Origin: an uncultured Clostridia bacterium
GTDB taxonomy: Bacteria; Bacillota; Clostridia; TANB77; CAG-508
NCBI GenBank assembly: GCA_947629105.1
Contig: CANRCJ010000003.1
Location: 1-36,151, forward strand
Length of the DNA: 36,151 bases
Direction of reading: 5' to 3'
The translations under genes and the position numbers were made by a program. The notes beneath the pieces were generated by a model. That model searched no databases. It saw only the letters and a list, made by a program, of their open reading frames with translations, and was not told the DNA's origin. This document shows positions 1 through 9,376 of the stretch, piece after piece. The stretch's first letter is position 1, and each line of letters starts with the position of its first letter.

Positions 1-793
1 TATGATTAATCACTTAATAAATGACTGTATTGTACTGGGAGCAAAACCATTAACAGTACAAGATGCCATAATTTGTGGAAAAATGGAAAAAAACGCAATA
101 AGCAAAATTGTTCATGCTGTATCAGATGCATGCAAGGCACAAGGATGTGTTCTAACAGGAGGAGAAACATCAGAACAACCAGGAGTGCTTGCAGAAGGAA
201 CATATATATTAACATCAAGTATAGTAGGAATAGTTGATAAAGACAAAATAATAGATGGATCAAAGATTAAAGAAGGAGATGTAGTTATTTCACTTGAATC
301 AAGTGGAATTCACACAAATGGATACACATTAGTTAGAAGAATAATGAAAGAATATCCAGAAGTAATGGAAAAAACTGTAAATGGAAAGACATTTATTGAA
401 GCAATACTAGAACCACATAGATGCTATTATATGGCAATAAAAGACCTATTTGATAAAGATATGATAACAGGTCTTGCCCACATAACTGGTGGAGGAATAT
501 GTGAAAACTTAAATAGAATATTACCACAAGATTTAGATGCTAAGATAGATGCATCAAAATACCAAATATTGGATATTTTTAAGTTAATCAAAAAGACAGC
601 AAATGTTGATGAAAAGGAAATGCTACGTACATTCAATTTAGGAGTTGGATTAACAGTAGTTGCTAAAAAGGAATATGCTAGTTATATAATAGACCACGTT
701 AAATCAAAAGGAATAAATGCCTATGAAATAGGAGAGATAGTAAAAGGACAAAAACAAGTCAAAGTTGAAGGTAAATTTGATTGGAATATTTAA
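1..793 (+). CDS. purM: Phosphoribosylformylglycinamidine cyclo-ligase (AIR synthetase), 5'-truncated
   Basis: Makes aminoimidazole ribonucleotide from FGAM with ATP in cytosolic purine synthesis. The visible 263 residues align with the body and C-terminal domain of the family. NDCIVLGAKPL and GGETSEQPGV match the conserved ND..V.GA.PL and GGETAE.PG segments, followed by GIHTNGYTLVR and AHITGGGICENL. PurM is usually about 340 residues, so roughly 75-80 N-terminal residues lie upstream of the window and the ATG at base 2 is an internal methionine. It ends at TAA 791-793 and is followed by a terminator, so it is the last gene of its transcript, probably a pur operon. Family assignment is firm. 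Confidence 0.95.
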   Translation, partial: MINHLINDCIVLGAKPLTVQDAIICGKMEKNAISKIVHAVSDACKAQGCVLTGGETSEQPGVLAEGTYILTSSIVGIVDKDKIIDGSKIKEGDVVISLESSGIHTNGYTLVRRIMKEYPEVMEKTVNGKTFIEAILEPHRCYYMAIKDLFDKDMITGLAHITGGGICENLNRILPQDLDAKIDASKYQILDIFKLIKKTANVDEKEMLRTFNLGVGLTVVAKKEYASYIIDHVKSKGINAYEIGEIVKGQKQVKVEGKFDWNI

Positions 794-878
794 ATATAGG
801 TATTATATTAAAAAAACTGGTAAAAATATTTTATATAAAATATAATAAAATGCTAGAAACCGTAATAAAATAAACCCT

Positions 879-920
879 AAAAGTGCTAAGACAAATTATG
901 ACAAATGTCTTGCACTTTTT
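879..920 (+). terminator. Rho-independent terminator after purM
   Basis: AAAAGTGC (879-886) pairs with GCACTTTT (912-919), and AAGACA (888-893) pairs with TGTCTT (906-911) around one bulged T and a 12-base loop. The stem runs into a T stretch at 916-920. This separates the purine gene from the polysaccharide locus. The remainder of the 794-976 gap is AT-rich and must hold the promoter of the locus. I see no convincing -35/-10 pair in it; TTGCAC (910-915) with TAATAT (933-938) is a weak candidate. Confidence 0.8.
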
Positions 921-976
921 GTCAGTTTATGATAATATAAAAAAGTATAAAAGGTAGATATAATTTAGGTGATTCA

Positions 977-1657
977 ATGATAAACGGAGAAAATGCTAAT
1001 ATAGATATGAATTTAAGTATACGAACAGGTAACAATATTAATATATATAGTATAGCAAAAAGGACGATAGACATTGTAGCTTCTTTATTAGGGATAATCA
1101 TATTATGTCCTATTGTACTAATAGTGTTCATCGCAAATAAAATTTCAAGGGATGATGGACCTATATTTTTCATGCAAAAAAGAATAGGAGAAGATGGAAA
1201 ACTATTTAGACTATATAAATTTAGAACAATGGTAGTTAATGCAGATAAAATATTGATGAAAAAGCTAAAAGAAGACAAAGAGTTTAGAGAAAAATACTTA
1301 AGTTATAGAAAAGTTGAAAACGACGATAGAATTACAAAAATTGGAAAAATATTAAGAAAAACAAGCTTAGATGAATTCCCACAATTTATAAATGTATTAA
1401 AAGGAGAAATGAGTTTAGTAGGACCTAGACCATATTTACCTAGGGAAAAGAAAGATATGGGGGAATACTATAATTATATAATCAAATGTAAGCCTGGTAT
1501 TACAGGTCTTTGGCAAGTATCAGGAAGAAATAAAAATACTTTTGATGAAAGGCTTAAGCTAGACTTACAGTATTATAACAACAGAAGTTTTACTTATGAT
1601 ATAAAAATATTATTTAAAACAGTGCTTTCTGTATTAAAAAAAGAAGGAGCTATGTAG
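977..1657 (+). CDS. Initiating polyprenyl-phosphate sugar-1-phosphate transferase (bacterial sugar transferase family)
   Basis: Transfers the first sugar-1-phosphate from a UDP-sugar to undecaprenyl phosphate at the inner membrane face, starting each polysaccharide repeat unit. The 226-residue protein has the compact single-domain form (as in EpsL or the C-terminal half of WbaP). A short N-terminal leader is followed by KRTIDIVASLL and one hydrophobic re-entrant segment (about residues 30-55). DDGPIFFMQKRIG, then LYKFRTM, then SLDEFPQFINVL and GEMSLVGPRP are the family signatures, and KPGITGLWQVSGR closes the catalytic core. ATG 977 has AGGTGA at 967-972. It is the first gene of the polysaccharide locus. 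The exact sugar cannot be read from sequence. Confidence 0.93.
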   Translation: MINGENANIDMNLSIRTGNNINIYSIAKRTIDIVASLLGIIILCPIVLIVFIANKISRDDGPIFFMQKRIGEDGKLFRLYKFRTMVVNADKILMKKLKEDKEFREKYLSYRKVENDDRITKIGKILRKTSLDEFPQFINVLKGEMSLVGPRPYLPREKKDMGEYYNYIIKCKPGITGLWQVSGRNKNTFDERLKLDLQYYNNRSFTYDIKILFKTVLSVLKKEGAM

Positions 1658-1695
1658 AATCAAGGTAAATCCATAAATAAAAAGAGGAGTAAAAC

Positions 1696-2856
1696 ATGGA
1701 AAAACGACAGATTTTTATAATAGGATCAAAGGGAATACCTGCGCAATATGGTGGATTTGAAACATTTGTAGAAAACTTAATAACCAGAAAAACAGATAAA
1801 GATATAAAATATCATGTTGCATGTATGGGTAAAAATAGCAGTGAATTTGAATATAACAATGCAAGATGTTTCTATATAAAAGTACCAGATATAGGACCAG
1901 CAAGAGCTGTATACTATGATTTAATGGCACTAAAGCGTTGTATAAAATATATTAAAGAAAATAACATAGAAAACGGAGTAATATATATATTAGCTTGCAG
2001 AATAGGACCTTTTATAGGACACTATAAAAAGGAACTAAAAAAACTAGGAATAAAATTGTATGTTAATCCTGATGGGCATGAATGGAAAAGAGCAAAATGG
2101 AATGCACTTATAAAAAAATATTGGAAATTCTCAGAAAAGCTTATGGTAAAACATGCTGATATTTTAATTTGTGATTCAATCAATATAGAAAACTATATTA
2201 AAAAAACATATAAAAAATATAATCCAAATACTACTTTTATAGCTTATGGATCAGATATAACAAAAAGTAATTTAGATGACAACGACAGGGAACTTCAAAC
2301 ATGGTATAATAATAATAATATTAGAGCAAAAGAATATTATTTAGTAGTAGGGAGATTTGTACCTGAAAATAACTATGAAACAATGATTACAGAATTTATG
2401 AAATCTAATACAGATAAAGATTTCGTATTAATTACAAATGTAAGCCAAAGCAAATTTTATAACAATCTAAAGGAAAAAACTCATTTTGATGATGATAAGA
2501 GAATTAAATTTGTTGGAACGGTATATAATCAAAATTTATTAAAGAAGATACGTGAAAATGCATATGCATATATACATGGACACGAGGTGGGGGGAACAAA
2601 CCCATCATTATTAGAAGCGCTTGCTTCTACAGATTTAAATTTATTATTAGATGTTGGTTTTAATAAAGAAGTTGCAGAGGATGCAGCTATGTATTGGAAT
2701 AAAGAAGAAAAAAATTTAGCAGAATTGATAGATAGATTAGATGATATTTCAAATGAAGAAATGGAAAAATATTCCAAAGAAGCAAAAGATAGAATTAAAA
2801 ATGAATATAGTTGGAGTAAAATTATAGAAAAATATGAAAAGACTTGGAGTATGTAA
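1696..2856 (+). CDS. GT4 glycosyltransferase, DUF1972/Cps2T-like (probable rhamnosyltransferase)
   Basis: GT-B fold transferase of 386 residues. The N-terminus GSKGIPAQYGGFETFVENL (residues 10-28) is the hallmark of the DUF1972-type enzymes that include Cps2T-like beta-1,4-rhamnosyltransferases. The C-terminal donor domain shows VVGRFVPENN and GGTNPSLLEALA, the latter carrying the E-containing nucleotide-sugar motif. Rhamnosyl transfer fits the complete dTDP-rhamnose pathway further down the locus, but the donor is inferred. It acts on the lipid-linked oligosaccharide at the cytoplasmic face. GAGGAG at 1684-1689 precedes ATG 1696. The preceding transferase gene ends 38 bp upstream. Confidence 0.85.
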   Translation: MEKRQIFIIGSKGIPAQYGGFETFVENLITRKTDKDIKYHVACMGKNSSEFEYNNARCFYIKVPDIGPARAVYYDLMALKRCIKYIKENNIENGVIYILACRIGPFIGHYKKELKKLGIKLYVNPDGHEWKRAKWNALIKKYWKFSEKLMVKHADILICDSINIENYIKKTYKKYNPNTTFIAYGSDITKSNLDDNDRELQTWYNNNNIRAKEYYLVVGRFVPENNYETMITEFMKSNTDKDFVLITNVSQSKFYNNLKEKTHFDDDKRIKFVGTVYNQNLLKKIRENAYAYIHGHEVGGTNPSLLEALASTDLNLLLDVGFNKEVAEDAAMYWNKEEKNLAELIDRLDDISNEEMEKYSKEAKDRIKNEYSWSKIIEKYEKTWSM

Positions 2857-2867
2857 GAAAGGAAAAT

Positions 2868-4193
2868 ATGAAAGCCAGTATTAATAGTATTAGTATAGAA
2901 AAAATACAGTTATTTTTATTAAAATTATTTATTATAGTATTACCATATCATTATATGGTAATATGTGTTTTATGTAAAAATATATCAATACTCAAATATT
3001 GGAAAGAGGCTACCATTATATTAATGTTTGCTCTAGATATTATATCACATATACAAAAAAAGAAAAAATATGAGATATCGAAAGTTGACATTATCAATAT
3101 AATATTTATAATTGTTTTGTTTATATACATAATTGCAAGTAACAATAAATATGCATCAATATATATAGCAAGAGTTTATTTTTTACCAATGTTATTATTA
3201 CCAGTTGTTTCACACATGCAAATTGACAAAACACAATTCAAAAAAATATTATTTATTTTAACAATAAATTCTATAATATTAAGTTTGTGGGGAATTATAC
3301 AATCCGTATTTTTAGGAGATAAATTTTTAATTAGTATAGGATATGAACATTATTTCAATGCTAGTCTAGAATGTGAGAGACTACATCCATCATTTTATAT
3401 TTTTGGCATAACAAAATTTCAAAGATTAACAAGCACGTTTGTTTCACCAAATACTTGTGCTATGTATTTATCTGTAATATTTACATTAATTCTATATTTT
3501 CATAAAAAATTAGAAATGGATAAAAAATTATCATATATTTCTATGGGAATAATTATTATAGCAATAGTATTAAGCTTTTCTAGAACAGCATGGATTGCTT
3601 GCGCTGTATCAATTTTTATATATTTTATAAAACATGTAAAAATAACAAAAGAAACATTAAAAAGTATGCTAATTAGAGGTATATGTATAATTATAATTGC
3701 ATTATTAATAGATGTTTTGTTATTAGATAGAACAATTATAAATATTGGAAGTCATTTAATATATAACACTATAAATTTAAAGGATTCATCACTTCAAGGG
3801 CATATTACTTCATTAAAAAATTCCCTTGAATTATTTTCAAATAATATATTGGGATTAGGGTTAGGAAATAACGGCTCAAGAGCAATAAGTATATTTGGAG
3901 AGGATAATATAAATTTAACTGAATCATCGTATTTTCTAATGTTATATGAAGTTGGAATTATAGGAGCATTTGTATATTTTGGATCTTATATTGAAGCAAT
4001 TATAGAAAATAAGAGAATTAGAAAAGAATTTGGATGTAAAGAAATTTTTGGCGTAGTAGTTATTGTTATTATGTTTTTAATATGTTATCTTTCTTTGCCA
4101 TATATACAAGACTTTGAATTATTAGCAATGTTATATATAACAATTGCAATTCAGTATAATTATGAATACAAAAATAGAGGAAAAGTAAAATGA
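2868..4193 (+). CDS. Wzy-like O-antigen/polysaccharide polymerase (Wzy_C/O-antigen ligase superfamily)
   Basis: Polytopic membrane protein of 441 residues with about 11 hydrophobic segments. The central LSFSRTAWIACAVS stretch is the typical Wzy_C pattern, and a large outer loop follows (about residues 295-345, around GLGLGNNGSRA). As the only polymerase-like protein beside a Wzx flippase, it probably joins flipped repeat units outside the membrane. I start it at ATG 2868, which has AGAAAGGA directly upstream (2855-2863). A longer in-frame start at 2844 would lie inside the preceding gene without a ribosome site. It overlaps the next gene by ATGA (4190-4193), so the two are translationally coupled. 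Confidence 0.85.
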   Translation: MKASINSISIEKIQLFLLKLFIIVLPYHYMVICVLCKNISILKYWKEATIILMFALDIISHIQKKKKYEISKVDIINIIFIIVLFIYIIASNNKYASIYIARVYFLPMLLLPVVSHMQIDKTQFKKILFILTINSIILSLWGIIQSVFLGDKFLISIGYEHYFNASLECERLHPSFYIFGITKFQRLTSTFVSPNTCAMYLSVIFTLILYFHKKLEMDKKLSYISMGIIIIAIVLSFSRTAWIACAVSIFIYFIKHVKITKETLKSMLIRGICIIIIALLIDVLLLDRTIINIGSHLIYNTINLKDSSLQGHITSLKNSLELFSNNILGLGLGNNGSRAISIFGEDNINLTESSYFLMLYEVGIIGAFVYFGSYIEAIIENKRIRKEFGCKEIFGVVVIVIMFLICYLSLPYIQDFELLAMLYITIAIQYNYEYKNRGKVK

Positions 4194-5335
4194 AAAATAT
4201 TTTATATTTACACGCAGGCGCAGAAATGTATGGAGCAGATATTGTGCTATTGAATTTAATAGAAGGATTAGATAAGAGTAAATTTAAACCGTATGTAATA
4301 CTTCCTTGTGATGGACCACTAATAAAGAAGCTAAAAGAAAATAATATACATGTAGAAATTGTTCCATATCCAATATTAAGAAGACAGTATTTTAATTTTA
4401 AGGGTATTTTTAATTATATAACAACATATTTTAAATTTTCTAAAATATTACTTAAAAAGGTTGAAGAATATAATATAGATATAATTCATGTAAACACATT
4501 AGCAGTTCTAGAGGGAATTTATTTAAAGATAAAGAAAAAAACAAAAATAAAATTGATATGGCACATTCATGAGATTATGGAAAGACCAAAAATAATTGCT
4601 AAAACTCTTGCAAAATTAGCTACTAGATATTCTGATAAAATTATTGCAGTGTCAAGTGCTGTTAAGGAAAATTTGAAAGCGGACTCAAATTCAAAAAAAG
4701 AAATACAAGTAATATATAATGGAGTAGATAATAACATATTCAACAATAATAATGATGCAAGTTATATAAAAAGTGAATATGATATTCCTAATAATGCAAT
4801 TGTTGTTGGAATGATAGGAAGAATTAATTCGTGGAAGGGTCAAAAAGATCTTATTGATGCAACTAAAAATTTACTGAAAAAGTACGAGAATATGTATGTT
4901 ATGATAGTTGGTGGTGTATTTGAAGGACAAGAATGGAGAAAACAAGAATTAGAAGATTATATAAAGCAACAAGAAAATTCAAAAAGAATAATATTATCTG
5001 ACTATAGAGAAGATTCAAAAAATATACATAATTTATTTGACATTTTTGTTTTACCTAGTACAAGTCCTGATCCTTTACCTACTGTTATATTAGAAGCAAT
5101 GGCTACTCATAAACCAATAGTAGCGTATAAACATGGCGGTGTGTGCGAAATGGTTAAAGAAAATTATAATGGCTTTTTCGCGATTCCAAGAGATGTAAAA
5201 GATTTAGAAACAAAGATAGAAAAAATGCTTTTAACTAATTATAAGGAAATGGGGGAAAATTCATATAATAGACAGAAGCAGTATTTTTCATTAAAAAGTT
5301 ATATCGAGAATTTTGAAAAAATATACAGTAATTGA
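4190..5335 (+). CDS. GT4 family glycosyltransferase
   Basis: GT-B retaining glycosyltransferase of 381 residues. The N-terminal acceptor domain has LYLHAGAEMYGADIVLLNL, which carries the glycine-rich loop of GT4 enzymes. HIHEIMERP lies in the domain linker region. The C-terminal domain has GMIGRINSWKGQKDLIDA and PSTSPDPLPTVILEAMA, whose glutamates bind the donor nucleotide-sugar. Its ATG overlaps the TGA of the polymerase gene, so both come from one message. It probably adds one inner sugar of the repeat unit. The specificity is not readable. Confidence 0.9.
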   Translation: MKNILYLHAGAEMYGADIVLLNLIEGLDKSKFKPYVILPCDGPLIKKLKENNIHVEIVPYPILRRQYFNFKGIFNYITTYFKFSKILLKKVEEYNIDIIHVNTLAVLEGIYLKIKKKTKIKLIWHIHEIMERPKIIAKTLAKLATRYSDKIIAVSSAVKENLKADSNSKKEIQVIYNGVDNNIFNNNNDASYIKSEYDIPNNAIVVGMIGRINSWKGQKDLIDATKNLLKKYENMYVMIVGGVFEGQEWRKQELEDYIKQQENSKRIILSDYREDSKNIHNLFDIFVLPSTSPDPLPTVILEAMATHKPIVAYKHGGVCEMVKENYNGFFAIPRDVKDLETKIEKMLLTNYKEMGENSYNRQKQYFSLKSYIENFEKIYSN

Positions 5336-5353
5336 AAAGAAGGGAAAAGCTAA

Positions 5354-6208
5354 ATGGAAATTTCGATTATCACTCCAATATATAAAGGAAATAAATATTT
5401 AAATCAATATCTAGATAATGTTTCAAAGGCATGTAAAAACAGAAATGATGTAGAAGTTATATGGATAAATGATAGCCCAGAAATACAAATTGAATACGAT
5501 AAAAACTTGGTAAAAAATTTTGATTTAATAATTATAGAAAACCAAAGGAATATGGGAATTCATAAATCAAGATGTATAGGCTTAAACAAGGCAGCAGGGA
5601 AATATGTCTTATTTTTAGATCAAGATGATTGTATAAGTGAAAATTCGATAGATACGCAGTATAATTTAATTAAAAATGATGTAGACATTGTATTAGGAAA
5701 CGGATTATATGAAAACGAAGAAGCAAGTGAAAAAATATTTAAAAATAAATTCTCGCAAGATTTTGCAACTAAAAAGAAACCTTATATCTTGTCGAGAAAC
5801 TTTATAATATCGCCGGGACAGTGCCTTATAAGGAGAGATAGCATTCCTAGATACTGGTTAGAAAATAATTTAGAATATAATGGAGCAGATGACTATTTAC
5901 TTTGGCTATTAATGTTTAATAAGCAGTGTAGAATAGTTTGTAATTATGATATTGTGTATATACATAAATACACAGGAAATAATGTTTCGTTAGATGATGA
6001 AAAAATGTTTAATTCCCAATTAGAAGTAATAAAATATTTAGAAAAAAATGATAAATATAATAGAAAAGATTTAAAAAACTTAAAAAAAGCTATATTGTAT
6101 AAACATAATTATAAAAAGAATTTTTTAATAGAAACACTAAAGAATTTGGATATTTTTATATATAATTTATACTATAGACTTGTATGGAGAGGATATATAT
6201 CTAAATAA
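5354..6208 (+). CDS. GT2 family glycosyltransferase
   Basis: GT-A fold inverting glycosyltransferase of 284 residues. MEISIITPIYKGNKYL opens the nucleotide-binding half, and FLDQDDC (about residues 92-98) is the metal-binding DxD-type motif. GADDYLLWL (about residue 176) matches the ED/DD acceptor-site acidic motif. The C-terminus is basic and aromatic, which suits membrane association. It lies 18 bp after the GT4 gene, with an AAGGGAA ribosome site. It is one of the transferases building the lipid-linked repeat; donor unknown. Confidence 0.88.
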   Translation: MEISIITPIYKGNKYLNQYLDNVSKACKNRNDVEVIWINDSPEIQIEYDKNLVKNFDLIIIENQRNMGIHKSRCIGLNKAAGKYVLFLDQDDCISENSIDTQYNLIKNDVDIVLGNGLYENEEASEKIFKNKFSQDFATKKKPYILSRNFIISPGQCLIRRDSIPRYWLENNLEYNGADDYLLWLLMFNKQCRIVCNYDIVYIHKYTGNNVSLDDEKMFNSQLEVIKYLEKNDKYNRKDLKNLKKAILYKHNYKKNFLIETLKNLDIFIYNLYYRLVWRGYISK

Positions 6209-6232
6209 AATACTTGAAAAGGAGCACTATAT

Positions 6233-7145
6233 ATGAATTATGGAGTAGTCATAGTAACATATAATAGATTAGAGCTATTAAAAGAATGTATCTACAAAGT
6301 AGAAAATCAGACCATCAAACCAAATAGAATAGTAATTGTAAACAACAATAGTACTGATGGAACAACAGAATATTTAGATACAAAGAAAAATGCAAATTTC
6401 ATAGTAGAACATGTAACAACAAATAAAGGGTCTAGTTATGGCTTTTCAAGAGGTGTAGAGGTTTTAAGAGATTTAGATGTAGAGTGGCAGTTAATAATAG
6501 ATGATGATGCAATACTAGAAGAAGATTATGTAGAACAAATTAGCAAATTTATAAGCGATAAATATAAGGCATATTCAGGAACAGTAATGCAAAATGGAGA
6601 ACCAGCAATACATCATAGAAGAAGATTCAATGACAAAAATGTTTTTAAAGAAATATCAGCAAATGTTCCAAAAGAAGAATATGAAAAAGAAACATTTGAA
6701 TATGATATAATGTCATTTTGTGGACTTTTAATAAATAATGAAGTTGTAAAACAAATTGATTTACCAAAGCAAGAGCTATTTACACAATTTACAGATACAG
6801 AATATTCGACAAGATTGAGAAAAATTACTAAAGTTTTAAACGTGAATTCAGCAAAATTAAATCATAAAGTTAATCCAAGTCGGAAAGATGAAACCATGGA
6901 AAGTATATTATACAATAAGAAACGAAACATATATATGCAAAAAAACATATGCACATCAGTTTTTATTTAGAATAGCTGTAATATTAAGATATAGCAGTGC
7001 ATGTGCAAAATATCTAATTAAAGCAATAATTCGTGATAGAGATTATAATCTAGAATGTATTAAAGCAACAATATGTGGAGCTAGAGATGGATTAAAAGAA
7101 AAACTAGGCAAAAATGAAAGATTTTTACCAGGATTGAAGCTGTAA
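6233..7145 (+). CDS. GT2 glycosyltransferase, possibly galactofuranosyltransferase-like; read through a +1 frame change at CGG
   Basis: The N-terminal 216 codons carry GVVIVTYNRLELLKEC, NNNSTDGT and the metal-binding IIDDDA (about residue 87), as in GT2 enzymes of the GlfT/rhamnosyl type. In the starting frame the protein degenerates after NPS-CGG and stops at 6970. Reading CGGA at 6881-6884 as one residue continues as KMKPWKVYYTIRNETY, the usual GT2 C-terminal pattern, and ends at TAA 7143-7145, giving 303 residues. A UDP-galactopyranose mutase gene lies two genes on, so a galactofuranose donor is plausible but unproven. Without the shift the product would be a 245-residue protein lacking its C-terminal helices. 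Confidence 0.85.
6881..6884 (+). other. Candidate +1 frameshift/quadruplet codon CGGA (site 1)
   Basis: In-frame codon 217 of the GT2 gene. The preceding codon is AGT. The restored reading is NPS-(G)-KMKPWKVYY. There is no homopolymer and no stop codon at the site, which is unlike classical slippage signals. Confidence 0.75.
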
Positions 7146-7154
7146 GGAGATTGT

Positions 7155-8239
7155 ATGGAAAAAGTGGAAGAGAATACCAACCAAAGTATGATAATACGGT
7201 AATCAAAATAGTGCTAAAAAAAGTAGATTATTATACATGGATATAGCAAAAGGAATAGGAATAATATTAGTAATTTTGGGACATGTAGGTTTTAAAAAAG
7301 GAACATTTTTATTTAACATTATTCAATGCTTTCATATGCCATTATTCTTTATAATAAGTGGATACTTTTTTAAATATAGAAAAATGAAAGATTGCTTAAA
7401 AAATAATATTAAAAGGTTAATTATTCCGTATATAATAACAAGTATAGCAGTTATATTTTACAAAGTTATTAGATTAGCTATTAAAGGTAATTTTTCAGGA
7501 GCACTAAAAACTGCAAAAACGTGGATATTGGCAGCATTATATGGAAGTGGAAATTTTCAGCCATTTGGAATACAAATTATTGGTGCTATATGGTTCTTAC
7601 TTGCACTAGCTTTCGCTATTTTTTTTATGAATTTGATTTTTAATAAAAAATATAGATTTATATATGTTATAATAATTGCATACATAGGCTACAAAACATC
7701 AAAATATATTTGGCTACCATGGAGTGTGCAAGGAGGTATGTTTGCATTATTATTTTTATATGTTGGTGTACTTGCAAAAAAGTATGATATTTTTGAAAGA
7801 ATCAAAAAGTTACATAATATATATATATATATATTATGTAATATTAATAGCAATCGTAGTTTGTGCAGCATATAATGGTATAACAATTTCTATGGCAAGG
7901 GCTGTATGTAATGGAGGAATATTAAGCATAATAATTGCAATACTTGCGACATTCCTTTGTATAGAATTTTCAAGATTCATTGAAGAACATACAAAAATAA
8001 GTGCAAAATGCTTGAGCTATATAGGCAATAACAGCTTAATATGTTTATGCTTACATTTATTTAGTCTAAATTGTCTTGATTGGCAGAAAGTACTAACAAA
8101 ATTAAGAATAAACAATATATCAATAGGAATTGTAATTGCAAATATATTATGGGTAATTATAATGTCGTTTATCATAAAAAATGGCATTAAATACATAAAA
8201 AATAAAATAAAAATTGGAGGACAAAAAAATGAAATTTGA
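7155..8239 (+). CDS. Membrane O-acyltransferase (acyltransferase_3 family) with a CGG frame change and an (AT)9 frame break
   Basis: Integral membrane acyltransferase that would O-acetylate a glycan. ATG 7155 has a strong AAGGAGA (7144-7150), but its frame stops after 15 codons at CGG-TAA. Reading CGGT (7197-7200) as one residue gives GNQNSAKKSRLLYMDIAKG, the normal family N-terminus, with ILGHVGF carrying the catalytic histidine and then FHMPLFFIISGY. Starting instead at ATG 7237 would have no ribosome site and would clip the domain. A second break occurs in the (AT)9 run at 7817-7834: upstream reads KKLHNIYIYI, downstream membrane sequence YVILIAIVVCAA is one frame over. One more AT would give a 361-residue protein. 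As sequenced, the gene appears switched off after about 220 residues. Confidence 0.8.
7197..7200 (+). other. Candidate +1 frameshift/quadruplet codon CGGT (site 2)
   Basis: Codon 15 of the acyltransferase gene, preceded by ATA. The in-frame triplet after CGG is TAA, so without the shift only a 15-residue peptide is made. The downstream frame carries the whole enzyme. Confidence 0.75.
7817..7834 (+). repeat. (AT)9 dinucleotide tract inside the acyltransferase coding region
   Basis: Nine AT units in the middle of the gene. The coding frame changes across the tract and no CGG is nearby, so this break differs from the CGG sites. Ten or seven units would keep the gene in frame. Loss or gain of one unit by slipped-strand replication would toggle the gene. 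Confidence 0.7.
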
Positions 8240-9341
8240 TTATGTTGTGGTAGGAGCTGGACTTGCAGGAATAACAGTAGCAGAAAGACTAGCTAGTCAG
8301 TTAAATAAGAAAGTTTTAATAATTGAGAAAAGAAACCATATCGCAGGAAACATTTATGACAGCTATAATGAAGATGGTATTCTAATTCATAATTATGGTC
8401 CACACACATTTCACACAAATGATAAAGAAGTATTTGACTATGTTTGTAGTTTTACAGAATGGAATGATTATCAACATAGAGTTATGTCATACGTAAATGG
8501 TAATTTTGTTCCAATGCCTATATCACTAGAAACAATCAATCAACTATATAATCTTAACTTATCAGAAGATGAAATGGAGAAATTTATAGACAGCAAGAAA
8601 GTTAAGATAGATGAAATAAAAACAAGCGAGGATGTTGTTTTAAGCCAAGGTGGACAAGATATATACGAAAAGTTTTTCAAATATTTTACAATAAAACAAT
8701 GGGGAGTATCTCCTGCCGAGCTAGATAAAACAGTTATATCTAGAATTCCATTTAGAAAAAATAGAGATACAAGATATTTTACTGATAAGTATCAAGGAAA
8801 TCCAAAACACGGATACACAAAAATGTGCGAAAAGATGTTAGATAACCCTAACATAAAAGTAATGTTAAATACAGATTACAAAGAGGTAATAGATGATATA
8901 AAATATGATAAAATGATATATACTGGACCAATTGATTACTTCTATAATTATGAATTTGGAAAATTATTATACAGAAGTATAAAATTCAAATTTGAAACTT
9001 ATGATATGGAATCTTATCAGCCAGTAACCTCTACAAGATATCCTATGGACTACGATTTTACAAGAATAACTGAATTTAAAAAGATGACAGGACAAAAACA
9101 CCCAAAAACAACAATATTAAAAGAATTCCCATGCTTTGGAGATGAACCATACTATCCTTACCCAACAAAAGAGTGGAAAGAGCTTGCTAATAAATATAGA
9201 GAAAAAGCAGAAAAGGAAGAAAACGTTATCTTTTTAGGAAGACTTGCAGAATATAAATATTATGATATGGATGATGTAATACGTAAAGCATTAGATGTAT
9301 TTGAAGAAATAAAAGAAAAAGAGTCTAATAAAAATAAATAA
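8229..9341 (+). CDS. glf: UDP-galactopyranose mutase
   Basis: FAD enzyme interconverting UDP-galactopyranose and UDP-galactofuranose in the cytosol. FDYVVVGAGLAGITVAERL is the N-terminal dinucleotide-binding fold, and HNYGPHTFHTNDKEVF (about residues 58-73) and FFKYFTIKQWG are conserved Glf segments. The C-terminus has FLGRLAEYKYYDMDDVI, typical of the family. The 370-residue length fits. ATG 8229 has GGAGGA at 8216-8221, so it overlaps the end of the acyltransferase gene by 11 bp. Its presence indicates that the glycan contains galactofuranose, probably supplied to one of the GT2 enzymes. Confidence 0.96.
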   Translation: MKFDYVVVGAGLAGITVAERLASQLNKKVLIIEKRNHIAGNIYDSYNEDGILIHNYGPHTFHTNDKEVFDYVCSFTEWNDYQHRVMSYVNGNFVPMPISLETINQLYNLNLSEDEMEKFIDSKKVKIDEIKTSEDVVLSQGGQDIYEKFFKYFTIKQWGVSPAELDKTVISRIPFRKNRDTRYFTDKYQGNPKHGYTKMCEKMLDNPNIKVMLNTDYKEVIDDIKYDKMIYTGPIDYFYNYEFGKLLYRSIKFKFETYDMESYQPVTSTRYPMDYDFTRITEFKKMTGQKHPKTTILKEFPCFGDEPYYPYPTKEWKELANKYREKAEKEENVIFLGRLAEYKYYDMDDVIRKALDVFEEIKEKESNKNK

Positions 9342-9376
9342 AATTATTTTATGAACAATTTGCTTTAAGTAAAGGA

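Noticed and set aside
2302-2320. AAT trinucleotide run in the GT4 gene
   Set aside because: It codes for asparagines and changes in unit number would not alter the frame, so it is not a switch.
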